Positions 8,594 through 17,059 of a stretch of DNA of 64,000 nucleotides are shown piece after piece. Source of the DNA: Streptomyces roseoviridis (GTDB lineage Bacteria; Actinomycetota; Actinomycetes; Streptomycetales; Streptomycetaceae); NCBI RefSeq assembly GCF_039535235.1, contig NZ_BAAAWU010000001.1, positions 6,699,001 to 6,763,000 on the forward strand, written 5' to 3'. The notes under the pieces are model-generated. The model did not search any database and was not told where the DNA came from. It worked only from the letters and a program-made list of their open reading frames with translations. The position numbers and the translations under genes were made by a program. Position 1 is the stretch's first letter; each line of letters opens with the position of its first letter.

Positions 8594-9481
8594 ATGCCCG
8601 ACGGTCCCAGCATCGTGATCCCCGCGCACAACGAGGAACGCACCCTCGGCCGGCTCCTGGACGGACTCCTCGCGGACCTCCCGGACGGGCCGGCGGAAGG
8701 GGAGTTCGACCTCGTGGTCGTGTGCAACGGCTGCACGGACGGCACCGCACGCGTCGCCGCCTCCTACGGCCCGCGCGTCCGCGTCGTCGAGACCCCCGTC
8801 CCCTCCAAGCACGAGGCCCTGCGGCTCGGCGACGCGCACGCCCACGGCTTCCCCCGGATCTACGTCGACGCCGACGTGGAACTGGGCGCCGCCGACGCCC
8901 GCGCCCTGACCGCGGCGCTGCGCGGCCCCGGCGCCGTCCTCGCCGCCGCACCCGATCGGGAGCTGCCGATGACCGGCTGCTCCTGGCCCGTGCGGGCCTA
9001 CTACCGCGTCTGGCAGCGGCTGCCCGCCGTACGCGACGGCCTGTTCGGGCGCGGAGTGATCGCCGTGTCCGGCGAGGGCCATGCCCGGCTCGCCGCCCTG
9101 CCGCCCCTGATGGCCGACGACCTGGCCGCCTCCCTCGCCTTCGCCCCGGCCGAACGGACGGTGGTGCCCTCCGCCCGGGTCGTCGTCCGCCCGCCCCGCA
9201 CCTGGCCGGACCTCATCCGCCGCCGGGTCCGCGCGGCCACCTCGACGGCCCAGCTGGAGGCCCACCAGGACCGTTCCGCCCCCGCCGGCACCCCGGCGCC
9301 CCCCTCCGCCCGCACCGGCCTCGGCGACCTCGCCGCCCTCCTGCGCGCCGACCCCACCCTGCTGCCCGCCCTCGTCGTCTTCCTCACGGCGGCGCTCGTC
9401 GCGCGCCGGGGCGCGCGCAGGGCGGTCCGGTCGGGCGACTTCGCGACCTGGCTCAGGGACGAGAGCAGCCGCCGGGACTGA
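8594..9481 (+). CDS. Family 2 glycosyltransferase
   Basis: A 295-aa GT-A fold transferase. It opens straight into the first core strand (PSIVIPAHNEERTLGRLLDG) and has VVVCNGCTDGTARVA and the metal-binding YVDADVELG, with a hydrophobic C-terminal segment (LPALVVFLTAALVA) that may tether it to the membrane. ATG 8594 is chosen because it gives the usual family start and has a -10-like CATACT 6 bases upstream. In-frame GTG codons at 8531 (AGGAG nearby) and 8561 are alternatives. It is divergent from the glycan operon and probably adds a sugar in the same pathway. Confidence 0.8.
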   Translation: MPDGPSIVIPAHNEERTLGRLLDGLLADLPDGPAEGEFDLVVVCNGCTDGTARVAASYGPRVRVVETPVPSKHEALRLGDAHAHGFPRIYVDADVELGAADARALTAALRGPGAVLAAAPDRELPMTGCSWPVRAYYRVWQRLPAVRDGLFGRGVIAVSGEGHARLAALPPLMADDLAASLAFAPAERTVVPSARVVVRPPRTWPDLIRRRVRAATSTAQLEAHQDRSAPAGTPAPPSARTGLGDLAALLRADPTLLPALVVFLTAALVARRGARRAVRSGDFATWLRDESSRRD

Positions 9482-9524
9482 GCGCTCCGCGCACCCCGCA
9501 CGCAGCCACCGGGCCGAGCCCGCC

Positions 9525-9893
9525 GTGGGCCCCGCTCTCAGTCCTCGGAACGGAGCTGCCGTGGGCCCGCTCTCAGCCGTCGGTGCGGGGCTCGGCGTTC
9601 GCCCCTCCCTTGCCGTCGGTGCGCAGTCCGGTCGTGCGCCGCGCGCTGAGCCGTCGGTACGGAGTCCGGTCGTGCGCCTCGCGCTCAGTGACCGGGGCTC
9701 AGTCGGCCGTGCGCCCCGCGCTGAGCCGTCGGTACGGAGTCGGCCGTGCGCCTCGCACTCAGTCACCCCGGCCGAGTCGGCCGTGCGCCCCGCCCTCAGT
9801 CACCGGGGTCGAGTCGGCCGTGCGCCCCGCGCTCAGTGACCGGGGCTCAGTCCGCCGTGCGCCTCCGTGCGCTCGGCGCGCTCGTCGGTCTCC
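9525..9893. repeat. Ten-copy 36-38 bp tandem repeat
   Basis: The gap between the glycosyltransferase and the cellulase is mostly one minisatellite. Units begin GTGGGCC at 9525 and 9561, GTTCGCC at 9597 and GTGCGCC at 9634, 9672, 9709, 9746, 9783, 9820 and 9857. The spacing is 36-38 bp and exactly 37 bp for the last five steps. The middle of the unit alternates between CTGAGCCGTCGGTACGGAG and CTCAGTGACCGGGGCTCAG types. There are no unique spacers, so this is not CRISPR. The remaining ~150 bp before 10033 holds the cellulase promoter area. Confidence 0.9.
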
Positions 9894-9983
9894 CGCCGTA
9901 CGCGCCCTTCACCCCGGCCGGCGTCCCGTGCGCCGCCCGTGCGCCGTGCGTTCCGGCGGATCCTTCCGTTCTCGCCCGGCGGA

Positions 9984-10015
9984 TGATCACGCGTCCTACG
10001 CTGCACGTGATCACG
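9984..10015 (+). promoter_or_regulatory. Cellulase upstream region with -10 and palindrome
   Basis: TACGCT at 9997-10002 is a good -10 candidate, about 30 bases before the start. It is flanked by TGATCACG (9984-9991) and the perfect palindrome CGTGATCACG (10006-10015). The motif TGATCACGCC recurs before the downstream metalloprotease at 11620-11629. No clear -35 is seen. Confidence 0.35.
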
Positions 10016-10032
10016 CCAAGGGAGGTCCTGTC

Positions 10033-11394
10033 ATGACGTACCGGATGCGAGGGCGGCGCTCAGCCGCCCTGGCCGCGGCGGCCGCCGCCTGCGCCGCCTG
10101 GCTCGCCGTCACCCCGGCTGCCCGCGCCGGCGAACCGGCCGCCACGGAGCCGGCCGCCACGGCATCCGCGGCCACGGCATCCTCGGCCACGGAATCCGCC
10201 GCCGAGTCCGCCGTCACCGATCCGGCACCCGCCGCGGGTCCGCTCACCGCATCCGCCCGCTTCTACGTGGACCCGGACAACGGCGCCGCACGGCAGGCCG
10301 TCGTCGACGCCGCCGCCGACGACCAGGAGAACGCGGCGAACATGAGGGCGCTCGCCGGCCTCCCGCAGGCCGCCTGGTTCACCGGCGGCACCCCCGCCGA
10401 GGTCCGCGCGGACGCCGCCGGACTGGTCGCCGCGGCCAAGGCCACGGGCCAGGTGCCCGTGGCCGTCGCCTACAACGTTCCGGGCCGTGACTGCGGCCTC
10501 TACTCCAGCGGAGGCGCCGCGTCCTCCGCCGCGTACCGCGCGTGGATCGCCGCTCTCGCCGAAGGCATCGGCGACGGCCCCGCCGTGGTGGTCCTGGAGC
10601 CCGACGGCCTCGCCGCACTCCCGAAGGACTGCGCGGGATCGGTCGACCCGGACGGCACGCGCACCGCCGAACGCCTCGCCGACCTCGGCTTCGCCGTCTC
10701 CACGCTCAAGGCCCGGCCCGGCACCGCCGTCTACCTCGACGCCGGCAACAGCAAGTGGAAGTCCGTCGGCGACATCGCCCAGCGGCTCATCGACGCCGGA
10801 GCCGCCCGCGCCGACGGCTTCGCCCTGAACGTCTCCAACTTCCAGCCCACCGGCCAGAGCAACCAGTACGGCACCTGGGTCGCCAAGTGCGTCTGGTTCG
10901 CCACCGAGGGGCCCGACTGGGCGCGCGGCCACACCGACTGGTGCGCCGACCAGTACTACTCCTCGGCCGCCCCCAACGACGGCCGGCCGGGCAACGCGGT
11001 CCTCGCCGAGGACCCGACCACCTGGCACTGGACCGACGCCTGGTACGACCGGAGCGTCGGCAGCCCGTCCACGGACGAACTGCTCCACTTCGTCGTCGAC
11101 ACCAGCCGCAACGGTCTCGGCCCCTGGCAGCCCGCCCCCGGCGCGTACACCGACCCCGAGACCTGGTGCAACCCGCCCGGCCGCGGCATGGGGGAGCGCC
11201 CGACCGCCGCCACCGGCGTCCCGCTCGTCGACGCGTACCTGTACGTGAAGACGATCGGCGAGTCCGACGGCTCCTGCACCCGCGGCACCGGCGGCACGGT
11301 GGACCCGGTGTACGGGATCGTCGACCCGCCCGCCGGCGCCTGGTGGCCGGACCTCGCCCACACCCTCGCCCGCAACGCCCGCCCCGCCCTGTGA
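10033..11394 (+). CDS. Secreted glycoside hydrolase family 6 (endoglucanase/cellobiohydrolase)
   Basis: A 453-aa secreted beta-1,4-glucanase. It starts at ATG 10033 behind GGGAGG with a Sec/Tat-like signal (RMRGRRSAALAAAAAA ... TPAARAG). A roughly 45-residue Ala/Thr/Ser linker leads to the catalytic barrel from about residue 75. GH6 landmarks are NVPGRDC (about 148), VVLEPDG with the catalytic acid Asp (about 186), YLDAGNSKW (about 236), DTSRNG (about 356) and WCNPPGRGMG (about 378). No carbohydrate-binding module is present, so it may prefer soluble glucans. The stop codon lies inside the first unit of a 19-bp repeat array. Confidence 0.9.
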   Translation: MTYRMRGRRSAALAAAAAACAAWLAVTPAARAGEPAATEPAATASAATASSATESAAESAVTDPAPAAGPLTASARFYVDPDNGAARQAVVDAAADDQENAANMRALAGLPQAAWFTGGTPAEVRADAAGLVAAAKATGQVPVAVAYNVPGRDCGLYSSGGAASSAAYRAWIAALAEGIGDGPAVVVLEPDGLAALPKDCAGSVDPDGTRTAERLADLGFAVSTLKARPGTAVYLDAGNSKWKSVGDIAQRLIDAGAARADGFALNVSNFQPTGQSNQYGTWVAKCVWFATEGPDWARGHTDWCADQYYSSAAPNDGRPGNAVLAEDPTTWHWTDAWYDRSVGSPSTDELLHFVVDTSRNGLGPWQPAPGAYTDPETWCNPPGRGMGERPTAATGVPLVDAYLYVKTIGESDGSCTRGTGGTVDPVYGIVDPPAGAWWPDLAHTLARNARPAL

Positions 11395-11541
11395 CGCCCG
11401 CCCGGCGCCGTGACGCCCGCCCGGCCCTGTGACGCCGGTCCGGCCCTGTGACGCCGGTCCGGCCCTGTGACGCCGGTCCGGCCCTGTGACGCCGGTCCGC
11501 CGCTGTGACGCCGGTCCGGACACGTGACGACCTGGCGCCGC
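11389..11541. repeat. Eight-copy 19 bp tandem repeat starting at the cellulase stop
   Basis: GTGACG recurs at 11391, 11410, 11429, 11448, 11467, 11486, 11505 and 11524, an exact 19-bp period. The unit is close to GTGACGCCGGTCCGGCCCT. The first unit contains the TGA stop of the cellulase. Units are not strong hairpins. Confidence 0.9.
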
Positions 11542-11677
11542 CGTAAACGCCGCCAAGAACCTCGCCGGCAACTCCTCGATGCCGCCGGGCCCCTCGACGC
11601 GGGGCCCGGTCCTGCGCCATGATCACGCCCGCACCACGCCACCCCCTCACCGCACACCCCCCAACGGGAGGACCTCC

Positions 11678-12727
11678 ATGGTTCGCCGCACATCCCGCGG
11701 CCTGATAGCCGCGGCCACCGCCACCGCGGCGCTGCTCGCCCCCGCCGGTGCCGCCTCGGCCGCGGCCTCCGGCCCGGCCCCCGGCACGACCGGACCGCAG
11801 GCCCGCGTCTTCATGGTCAACCCCGTGCAGTCCTCGGGGGACCAGACGCTCACCGACGCCAAGGACGCCGCCGGCGCGGTCCCCGCCTCCGCCTACGCCA
11901 CCGCCGCCCTGCGCGGCCTGGACGGCAGCGGCGGACTGTCCGGACGCTGGGTGACCGTCCGCTCCGACACCGGCGCCTCCGCGAAGACCGCCGACGCCGC
12001 CTCGTACAGCCGCGACGACGACCGGTTCGAGCAGGTCATGGCGTACTTCTGGGTCAACGAGGCCCAGGAGTACCTCCAGGGCCTCGGCTTCGGCAGCGAG
12101 CTGCCCGGCGCCAACGACCGGCCGCAGCCCGTGCGCATCAACCAGTGGGGCTCGGACAACTCCTTCTTCACCGACAAGAAGGCCGAGATCCGCTTCGGCA
12201 AGGGCGGCGTCGACGACGCCGAGGACGCGGAGGTGATCGTCCACGAGTACGGGCACGCCGTGCACCATGCCCAGGTACCCGGCTTCGGCACCTCCCCGGA
12301 GGCCGGCGCGATCGGCGAGGCGTTCGGCGACTACCTGGCCGTCACGGTCGGCGCGCACGCCGCCGAGCGGTACGGCTGGCCGGTGAGGGCCGACCTCGCC
12401 TGCGTGGCCGACTGGGACGCCGCGTCCTACAGCCCCGCCCCGCACTGCCTGCGCCGGATCGACGGCGACAAGACCTACGCCGACCGCACGGGCCAGGTCC
12501 ACGCGGACGGCCAGATCTGGTCCCGCGCGCTGTGGGACGTCCGCGGCGTGCTCGGCGCCCGGACCGCCGACCGGATCATCGTCAACGCCCAGTTCGGCTT
12601 CGCCCCCGACACCTCCTTCGCGGCCGCGGCGGCGCAGACGGTCGACACGGCGCAGCGCATGTACGGCAAGGACGCGGCGGACGCCGTGCGCACCGCGTTC
12701 CGGGCCCGCGAGATCCCCGGCATCTAG
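11678..12727 (+). CDS. Secreted zinc metalloprotease (gluzincin, M4/M36-like)
   Basis: A 349-aa exported peptidase. ATG 11678 follows GGGAGG by 6 bases and begins a signal peptide (MVRRTSRGLIAAATATAALLAPAGAASA). The zinc-binding HEYGHAVHH lies at about residue 189 and the third ligand with its context, GEAFGDYLAV, about 25 residues later, the gluzincin arrangement. AHC- and DGQIWSRALWDVR-type segments downstream are typical of M36/M4 relatives. The long propeptide of classical thermolysins is missing, so it is a short member. It forms a secreted-hydrolase group with the preceding cellulase. Confidence 0.8.
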   Translation: MVRRTSRGLIAAATATAALLAPAGAASAAASGPAPGTTGPQARVFMVNPVQSSGDQTLTDAKDAAGAVPASAYATAALRGLDGSGGLSGRWVTVRSDTGASAKTADAASYSRDDDRFEQVMAYFWVNEAQEYLQGLGFGSELPGANDRPQPVRINQWGSDNSFFTDKKAEIRFGKGGVDDAEDAEVIVHEYGHAVHHAQVPGFGTSPEAGAIGEAFGDYLAVTVGAHAAERYGWPVRADLACVADWDAASYSPAPHCLRRIDGDKTYADRTGQVHADGQIWSRALWDVRGVLGARTADRIIVNAQFGFAPDTSFAAAAAQTVDTAQRMYGKDAADAVRTAFRAREIPGI

Positions 12728-12805
12728 CGGCTCGAGCGGTGGGATCCCCGACGTCGCGGGGGGTATCGACAACAGGTACCCCCGCGACGGAAGGGAGCCC
12801 TCCCC

Positions 12806-13012
12806 ATGGAGACAGGCAGGAGCGTCGGCTTCGTCACGTCCTTCGACCGCACGGCCGGCTACGGCTTCGTCCTCCCCCTGAACTCGGAGGAACCGGTCTA
12901 CTTCCGCGTCGATGACGTCGAGGACGGCCACCCCCTCTCGGAAGGCCAGCAGGTGTCCTTCGTCCTGGTCCTCGGCGAGGGCCGCTTCGAGGCGAAGGAC
13001 CTGCGCCCCTGA
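12806..13012 (+). CDS. Divergent cold-shock-domain-like small protein
   Basis: A 68-aa protein. GFVTSFDRTAGYGFVLP matches the first RNA-binding strands of cold-shock proteins (compare the G-V-K-W-F-N then G-F-G-F-I pattern). EPVYFRVDDVEDG replaces the usual DVFVHFSAI. LSEGQQVSFVLVLGEGRFEAKDLRP fits the last two strands. The aromatic FVHF face is only partly kept, so nucleic-acid binding is uncertain. It starts at ATG 12806 after GGAAGGGAG and stands alone. Confidence 0.7.
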   Translation: METGRSVGFVTSFDRTAGYGFVLPLNSEEPVYFRVDDVEDGHPLSEGQQVSFVLVLGEGRFEAKDLRP

Positions 13013-13067
13013 GCGGAGGGGACCGGCGCGGGTCGCCCTCGTCGCGCACCCCGGCCGACCTGCACCC

Positions 13068-13125
13068 GGCACCCGGCACCCGGCACCCGCCGTCACCGCA
13101 CCCGCCGTCACCGCACCCGCCGTCA
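13068..13125. repeat. Short 7 bp and 15 bp tandem repeats
   Basis: Several ACCCGGC heptamers are followed by three exact copies of the 15-bp unit CACCCGCCGTCACCG at 13084, 13099 and 13114. The last copy overlaps the stop of the minus-strand sialidase at 13123-13125. Confidence 0.85.
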
Positions 13126-14369
13126 CCGCGCCGGAGGCGTGAGCGCGGCGAGCGGTACGCGGCGGAAGACGACGGTCTCGTACGGGTCGCGCGCCCCCGT
13201 CTCGTACAGCACGCCGATCGTCCGCCCGTCGATCCGGACCAGGTCCGAATAGGCCGCCGGCCGGTGCGAGAGGGTGAGCGCGCGGCCGATGGTGCGGCCG
13301 CCGTCCGCGCTGGTCCACAGGGCGAGGGCCGTGCGGGCGGTCGGGACCGAGGGCGCGGAGAGGACCAGCAGGCCCGGCGGCCCCGCCACGTACAGCACAC
13401 TGCCCTGGACGACCGGCACCTCCTCCAGTCCGGGGTGCGGCGCGAAAGGGCGCTCCAGGGTGGCGCCGCCGTCGCGGGAACGGCTGTCGGCGCGGTGGCC
13501 GGGGCCGGTGCCGTGCTGGTCGCGGGTGCTGACGTAGAGCGTGCCGTCGGGGAGTTCGGCGGCCGTCGACTCGTTGGCGTTGACCGTGCCCTCGTACGCC
13601 TCGTCGGTGTAGCCGAGCCGCCAGCTGTGCCCGCCGTCGTCGCTCAGCAGCGCGTGCGCCCCGTAGTAGCGCGGCTCGCGACCGGTGTCGGGGGAGCCCG
13701 GCGGGGGAGCGGCCGAGTGGTTGGCGGGGACGACGAGCCGGCCGGCGTACCGGCCGTGGGCGAGCGCGAGGGCGTGGCCCGGCCCCGTCGCGTACCAGCG
13801 CCACCCGTCCTTCGTCACCGAGGAGGTGATGTCCCGGGGTGCGGAGAAGCTGCGTCCGTCGTCCGTGCTGCGCTGCACGTACACCCGTCGGCCCCCGGCG
13901 GCGGTGGCCCGGCCGCGCAGCACCGTGCCCTCGGTCACCGCCCCGTCGTTGCCCGCGCTCACCAGGACCACGTCACCGCTGCGCGGGTCGACCACGGGCG
14001 CCGGATTGCCCCGGGTGTCCCCGTCCCCGGCCGCGACCACCGCCGCGGCCCCCAGTTGCAGCCGCCGTCGGCCGACCGCCGCAGCACGATGTCCACGGCG
14101 CCCGCGTCCCCGGTGCCGTGCACCCGCCCCTCCGCGAAGGCCAGCAGGGTGCCGGCCGGGGTGCGGACCACCGCGGGGATGCGGTAGGCCGCGTAGCCGC
14201 CGGTGCCGGACACGAACGGCACGGAGGACCGGCAGGCGCCGTGCACCGTCCCTCCACGGCCGGGCCCGTGCTCCCGTGGCCCGTCCGCCGCCACGGCCGC
14301 CACGACCAGACCCGCCACCGCCGCCGCGTACCCCCGTCGCCGCCACCCGGCCCGCCGTCCCCCGCGCAT
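13123..14369 (-). pseudogene. Frameshifted exo-alpha-sialidase (BNR repeat, GH33-like)
   Basis: Two overlapping frames spell one sialidase. From ATG 14369 the first frame gives a signal-like start, then YRIPAVVRTPAGTLLAFAEGR and VDIVLRRSADGGCNWGP. The continuation GDTRGNPAPVVDPRSGDVVLV lies in another frame that runs to the stop at 13123 with Asp-box-like motifs STDDGRSF, SDDGGHSW and SRDGGAT. The switch is at about 14037-14053 in a GGGGGCCGCGGCGG run. One extra base there would restore the expected WGP...VVAAGDGDTRGN. Either the gene is inactivated or one G/C was lost in sequencing. An intact product would be a secreted protein of about 415 residues that cleaves terminal sialic acids. Confidence 0.75.
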
Positions 14370-14498
14370 GCCGCCCACCGCACACCGGAGCCGTGACGCG
14401 CGCACCAACACGCCCCCAAGCGGCGGGGGTCGGCGGGTGAAGCCGCGATGAACCACCGGCCGGGGGACGGCCGGTCGCCCGGGGCAGGCGGGACTTCC

Positions 14499-15218
14499 TC
14501 AGGGGGCCTGGCGTCGGCCGTACGAGGCCAGCCGTGCCCCCACCGCGTCGAGGAGCAGCTCCAGCGCGAACGGGTGGCCGCTGTCCCGCATGTCGGCGGC
14601 GAGCAGCGGATACGTGGCCGCCACGTTGGGGTGGGTGGCGGCGGGGAGCCGGCCGTACGCGGCGTGCCAGACCCGCTCGTCGTGCTCCCGGGCCGGTTCC
14701 GGAAGGGCGAGCGCGGCGGCGTCCAGGGCGGCGAAGGCCAGCGCCTGGTCCGCGAGCGCGTGATAGATCCGGACCGCCTCCCGATCCGGGAACCCCGCTC
14801 CGCGCAGCACCCCGAGGATCGCCTCGACCGCCCGGGTCTCGTGGGCGCGGCCCGTCGTGCGGTGCGCCGCGAGGGCCGCGACCTGCGGGTGCGCGAGATA
14901 GGCGGCGTGGATGCGCCGCGCGATCTCCCGCAGGTCGGCCCGCCAGTCCCCGGTGGCCCGCCAGCCGGCCTGCGCCCGGCCGACCATCTCGTCGGCGAGG
15001 GCGAGCAGCAGGTCGTCGGCGTTGCGGAAGTAGCGGTAGACCGCGCTGGGATCGGCGCCCAGGGCGGCCCCCAGACGCCGTACGGACAGCGCGTCGGCAC
15101 CGTGCCCGGCGACGAGCCGGAGCGCGGTCTCGACGATCAGCCGCTCGGAGAGCACGACGCCCTGCTTGGTGGGACGACGCCGCCGTCGCCGGTCCTCCGG
15201 AACCACTCGTTCGGCCAT
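14499..15218 (-). CDS. TetR-family repressor of the adjacent amidohydrolase
   Basis: A 239-aa regulator with an N-terminal helix-turn-helix (IVETALRLVAGHGADALSVR, LGADPSAVYRYFRNADDLLLAL). Its C-terminal ligand domain resembles the TetR_C group of tetracycline-repressor-like proteins. It is divergent from the amidohydrolase, with only 120 bp between them. An inverted repeat sits in that gap, so control of both genes is likely. The inducer is unknown. Confidence 0.85.
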   Translation of the reverse strand: MAERVVPEDRRRRRRPTKQGVVLSERLIVETALRLVAGHGADALSVRRLGAALGADPSAVYRYFRNADDLLLALADEMVGRAQAGWRATGDWRADLREIARRIHAAYLAHPQVAALAAHRTTGRAHETRAVEAILGVLRGAGFPDREAVRIYHALADQALAFAALDAAALALPEPAREHDERVWHAAYGRLPAATHPNVAATYPLLAADMRDSGHPFALELLLDAVGARLASYGRRQAP

Positions 15219-15246
15219 GGCCGGACCCTACCCGGGACCCCCTTAT

Positions 15247-15286
15247 GACAACACCCTTGACCTGTTGTCGGCCCGCCGGGTTGCAT
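15247..15286 (+). promoter_or_regulatory. Palindromic TetR operator overlapping amidohydrolase promoter
   Basis: GACAACA (15247-15253) and TGTTGTC (15263-15269) form a perfect 7-bp inverted repeat around a 9-bp spacer. The spacer contains most of TTGACC (15258-15263), which with TTGCAT (15281-15286, 17-bp spacing) makes a plausible promoter for the plus-strand gene. Repressor bound here would block polymerase directly. Confidence 0.6.
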
Positions 15287-15338
15287 GGCGCCCCCGCACC
15301 GGCTCCGCGCCGGTCCCCTCACCTCCAGGAGTACCGAC

Positions 15339-16973
15339 ATGAGCACGGCCGACCTGGTCTTCACCGGTGGCCCCGTCTTCACCGGCGATCCCGCCCGCAC
15401 CCGGGCCACCTCGCTCGCCGTCACGGGCGGGCGGATCACGGCCGTCGGCCACGACGGGATACGCGACCTCGTCGGCCCGCGCACCGAAGTCGTCGACCTC
15501 GCGGGCAAGCTGCTCGTCCCCGGCTTCCAGGACGCCCATGTGCACGCGGTCTTCGGAGGCATGGAGCTCGCCGAGTGCGACCTGAGCGGCACCACCGGAG
15601 CCGACGCGTACCTCCGCATCGTCGGGGAGTTCGCCGCCGCCCACCCCGAGCACGCGTGGATCACCGGCGGCGGCTGGTCCATGGAGAGCTTCGCGGGCGG
15701 CCTGCCGACCCGGCAGTCGCTCGACTCGGTCGTCGCCGACCGGCCCGTCCTCCTGGTCAACCGCGACCACCACGGCTCCTGGGCCAACTCCCTGGCCCTG
15801 GAGCTCGCCGGGATCACCGCCGACACCCCCGACCCGGCCGACGGGCGGATCGAACGCGACGCGGACGGCGTCCCCACCGGCGTCCTCCAGGAAGGAGCGT
15901 CCGACCTCGTCTCCCGGCTCGTCCCGCCCGGCACCGCCGCCGACCGGCTCGCCGGGCTGCTGCGCGCCCAGGCCCTGCTGCACTCGCTCGGCATCACCGG
16001 CTGGCAGGACGCCCTGCTCGGCGCGTTCAGCGGCCGGCCCGACCCCTCCGACGCCTACCTGACCGCCGCACGGGACGGCAGCCTCACCGCCCGCGTCACC
16101 GGCGCCCTGTGGTGGGACCGGACGCGCGGCGCCGAACAGATCCCCGAACTCGTCGCCCGCCGCGAGTCCTTGACCCACGGCCGGTTCCGCGCCGGTTCGG
16201 TGAAGATCATGCAGGACGGCATCGCCGAGAACTTCACCGCCGCCATGACCAGCCCCTACCTCGACGGCTGCGGCTGCGCCACCACCAACACCGGCATGAG
16301 CTTCGTCGACCCCGAGGCCCTCCGCGGCCACGTCACCGCGCTGGACGCCCTCGACTTCCAGGTGCACTTCCACGCGCTCGGCGACCGGGCGGTGCGCGAG
16401 GCACTGGACGCCGTCGAAGCGGCCGTCACCGCCAACGGCCGCCGCGGCAACCGCCACCACCTCGCCCACCTCCAGGTCGTGCACCCCGACGACATCCCGC
16501 GCTTCGCCCGGCTCGGGGCGCTCGCCAACATCCAGCCCCTGTGGGCCGCGCACGAACCGCAGATGGACGAGCTCACCATCCCCTTCCTCGGACCCGAACG
16601 GGCCGCCTGGCAGTACCCCTTCGGCGATCTCGTGCGGGCCGGGGCCACGCTCGTCGCCGGCAGCGACTGGCCGGTCAGCAGCCCCGACCCGCTCGCCGGG
16701 CTGCACGTCGCCGTCAACCGCGCCGAACCAGGCGCCACCGACGGCCGGATCTTCCTCCCCGAACAACGCCTCGACCTCACCACCGCCCTCGCCGCCTACA
16801 CGGCCGGCTCCGCCCACGCCGGCGGCCACGACGACGCGGGCAGCCTGCGCCCCGGCCACCTCGCGGACCTCGTGGTCCTCGACCGCGACATCCTCACCGC
16901 CCCGCCGGAGGAGATCGCCGAGGCCCGTGTCGAGCAGACCTTCGTGGGCGGCGTGCGCGTGTACGGGACCTGA
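15339..16973 (+). CDS. YtcJ-like metal-dependent amidohydrolase
   Basis: A 544-aa amidohydrolase family 3 enzyme. ADLVFTGGPVFTGD starts the composite beta-sandwich. VPGFQDAHVHAVFGG carries the metal-binding HxH. VNRDHHGSWANSLAL, FHALGDRAVREALD, HHLAHLQVVHPDD and AGSDWPVSSPDPL, with the final metal Asp, follow in family order. ATG 15339 follows CCAGGAG. Members hydrolyse amides or carbamates, but their substrates are poorly known. It is divergent from a TetR gene with a clear operator, suggesting induction by its own substrate or a product. Confidence 0.85.
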   Translation: MSTADLVFTGGPVFTGDPARTRATSLAVTGGRITAVGHDGIRDLVGPRTEVVDLAGKLLVPGFQDAHVHAVFGGMELAECDLSGTTGADAYLRIVGEFAAAHPEHAWITGGGWSMESFAGGLPTRQSLDSVVADRPVLLVNRDHHGSWANSLALELAGITADTPDPADGRIERDADGVPTGVLQEGASDLVSRLVPPGTAADRLAGLLRAQALLHSLGITGWQDALLGAFSGRPDPSDAYLTAARDGSLTARVTGALWWDRTRGAEQIPELVARRESLTHGRFRAGSVKIMQDGIAENFTAAMTSPYLDGCGCATTNTGMSFVDPEALRGHVTALDALDFQVHFHALGDRAVREALDAVEAAVTANGRRGNRHHLAHLQVVHPDDIPRFARLGALANIQPLWAAHEPQMDELTIPFLGPERAAWQYPFGDLVRAGATLVAGSDWPVSSPDPLAGLHVAVNRAEPGATDGRIFLPEQRLDLTTALAAYTAGSAHAGGHDDAGSLRPGHLADLVVLDRDILTAPPEEIAEARVEQTFVGGVRVYGT

Positions 16974-17059
16974 ACGCGCGCCCGGCGACGCCCCCCACCC
17001 CCGGGCCGGCGTCCGTCGGCGGGCACCATGTGCGGGACGCCCGGCACGAGGGGAGCGAC

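Noticed and set aside
1..9481. Interpreting the glycan locus as part of an antibiotic deoxysugar cluster
   Set aside because: No polyketide, peptide or deoxysugar (4,6-dehydratase) genes are visible. The initiating membrane sugar-phosphate transferase indicates a lipid-linked surface glycan.
9480..9487. GAGCGCTC core resembling the cellulose repressor (CebR) operator
   Set aside because: It overlaps the glycosyltransferase stop, lies about 545 bp before the cellulase and matches only the core of the 14-bp consensus.
9525..9893. Regular direct repeats suggestive of a CRISPR array
   Set aside because: Units are contiguous and degenerate with no unique spacers, and no cas genes are nearby. It is a minisatellite.
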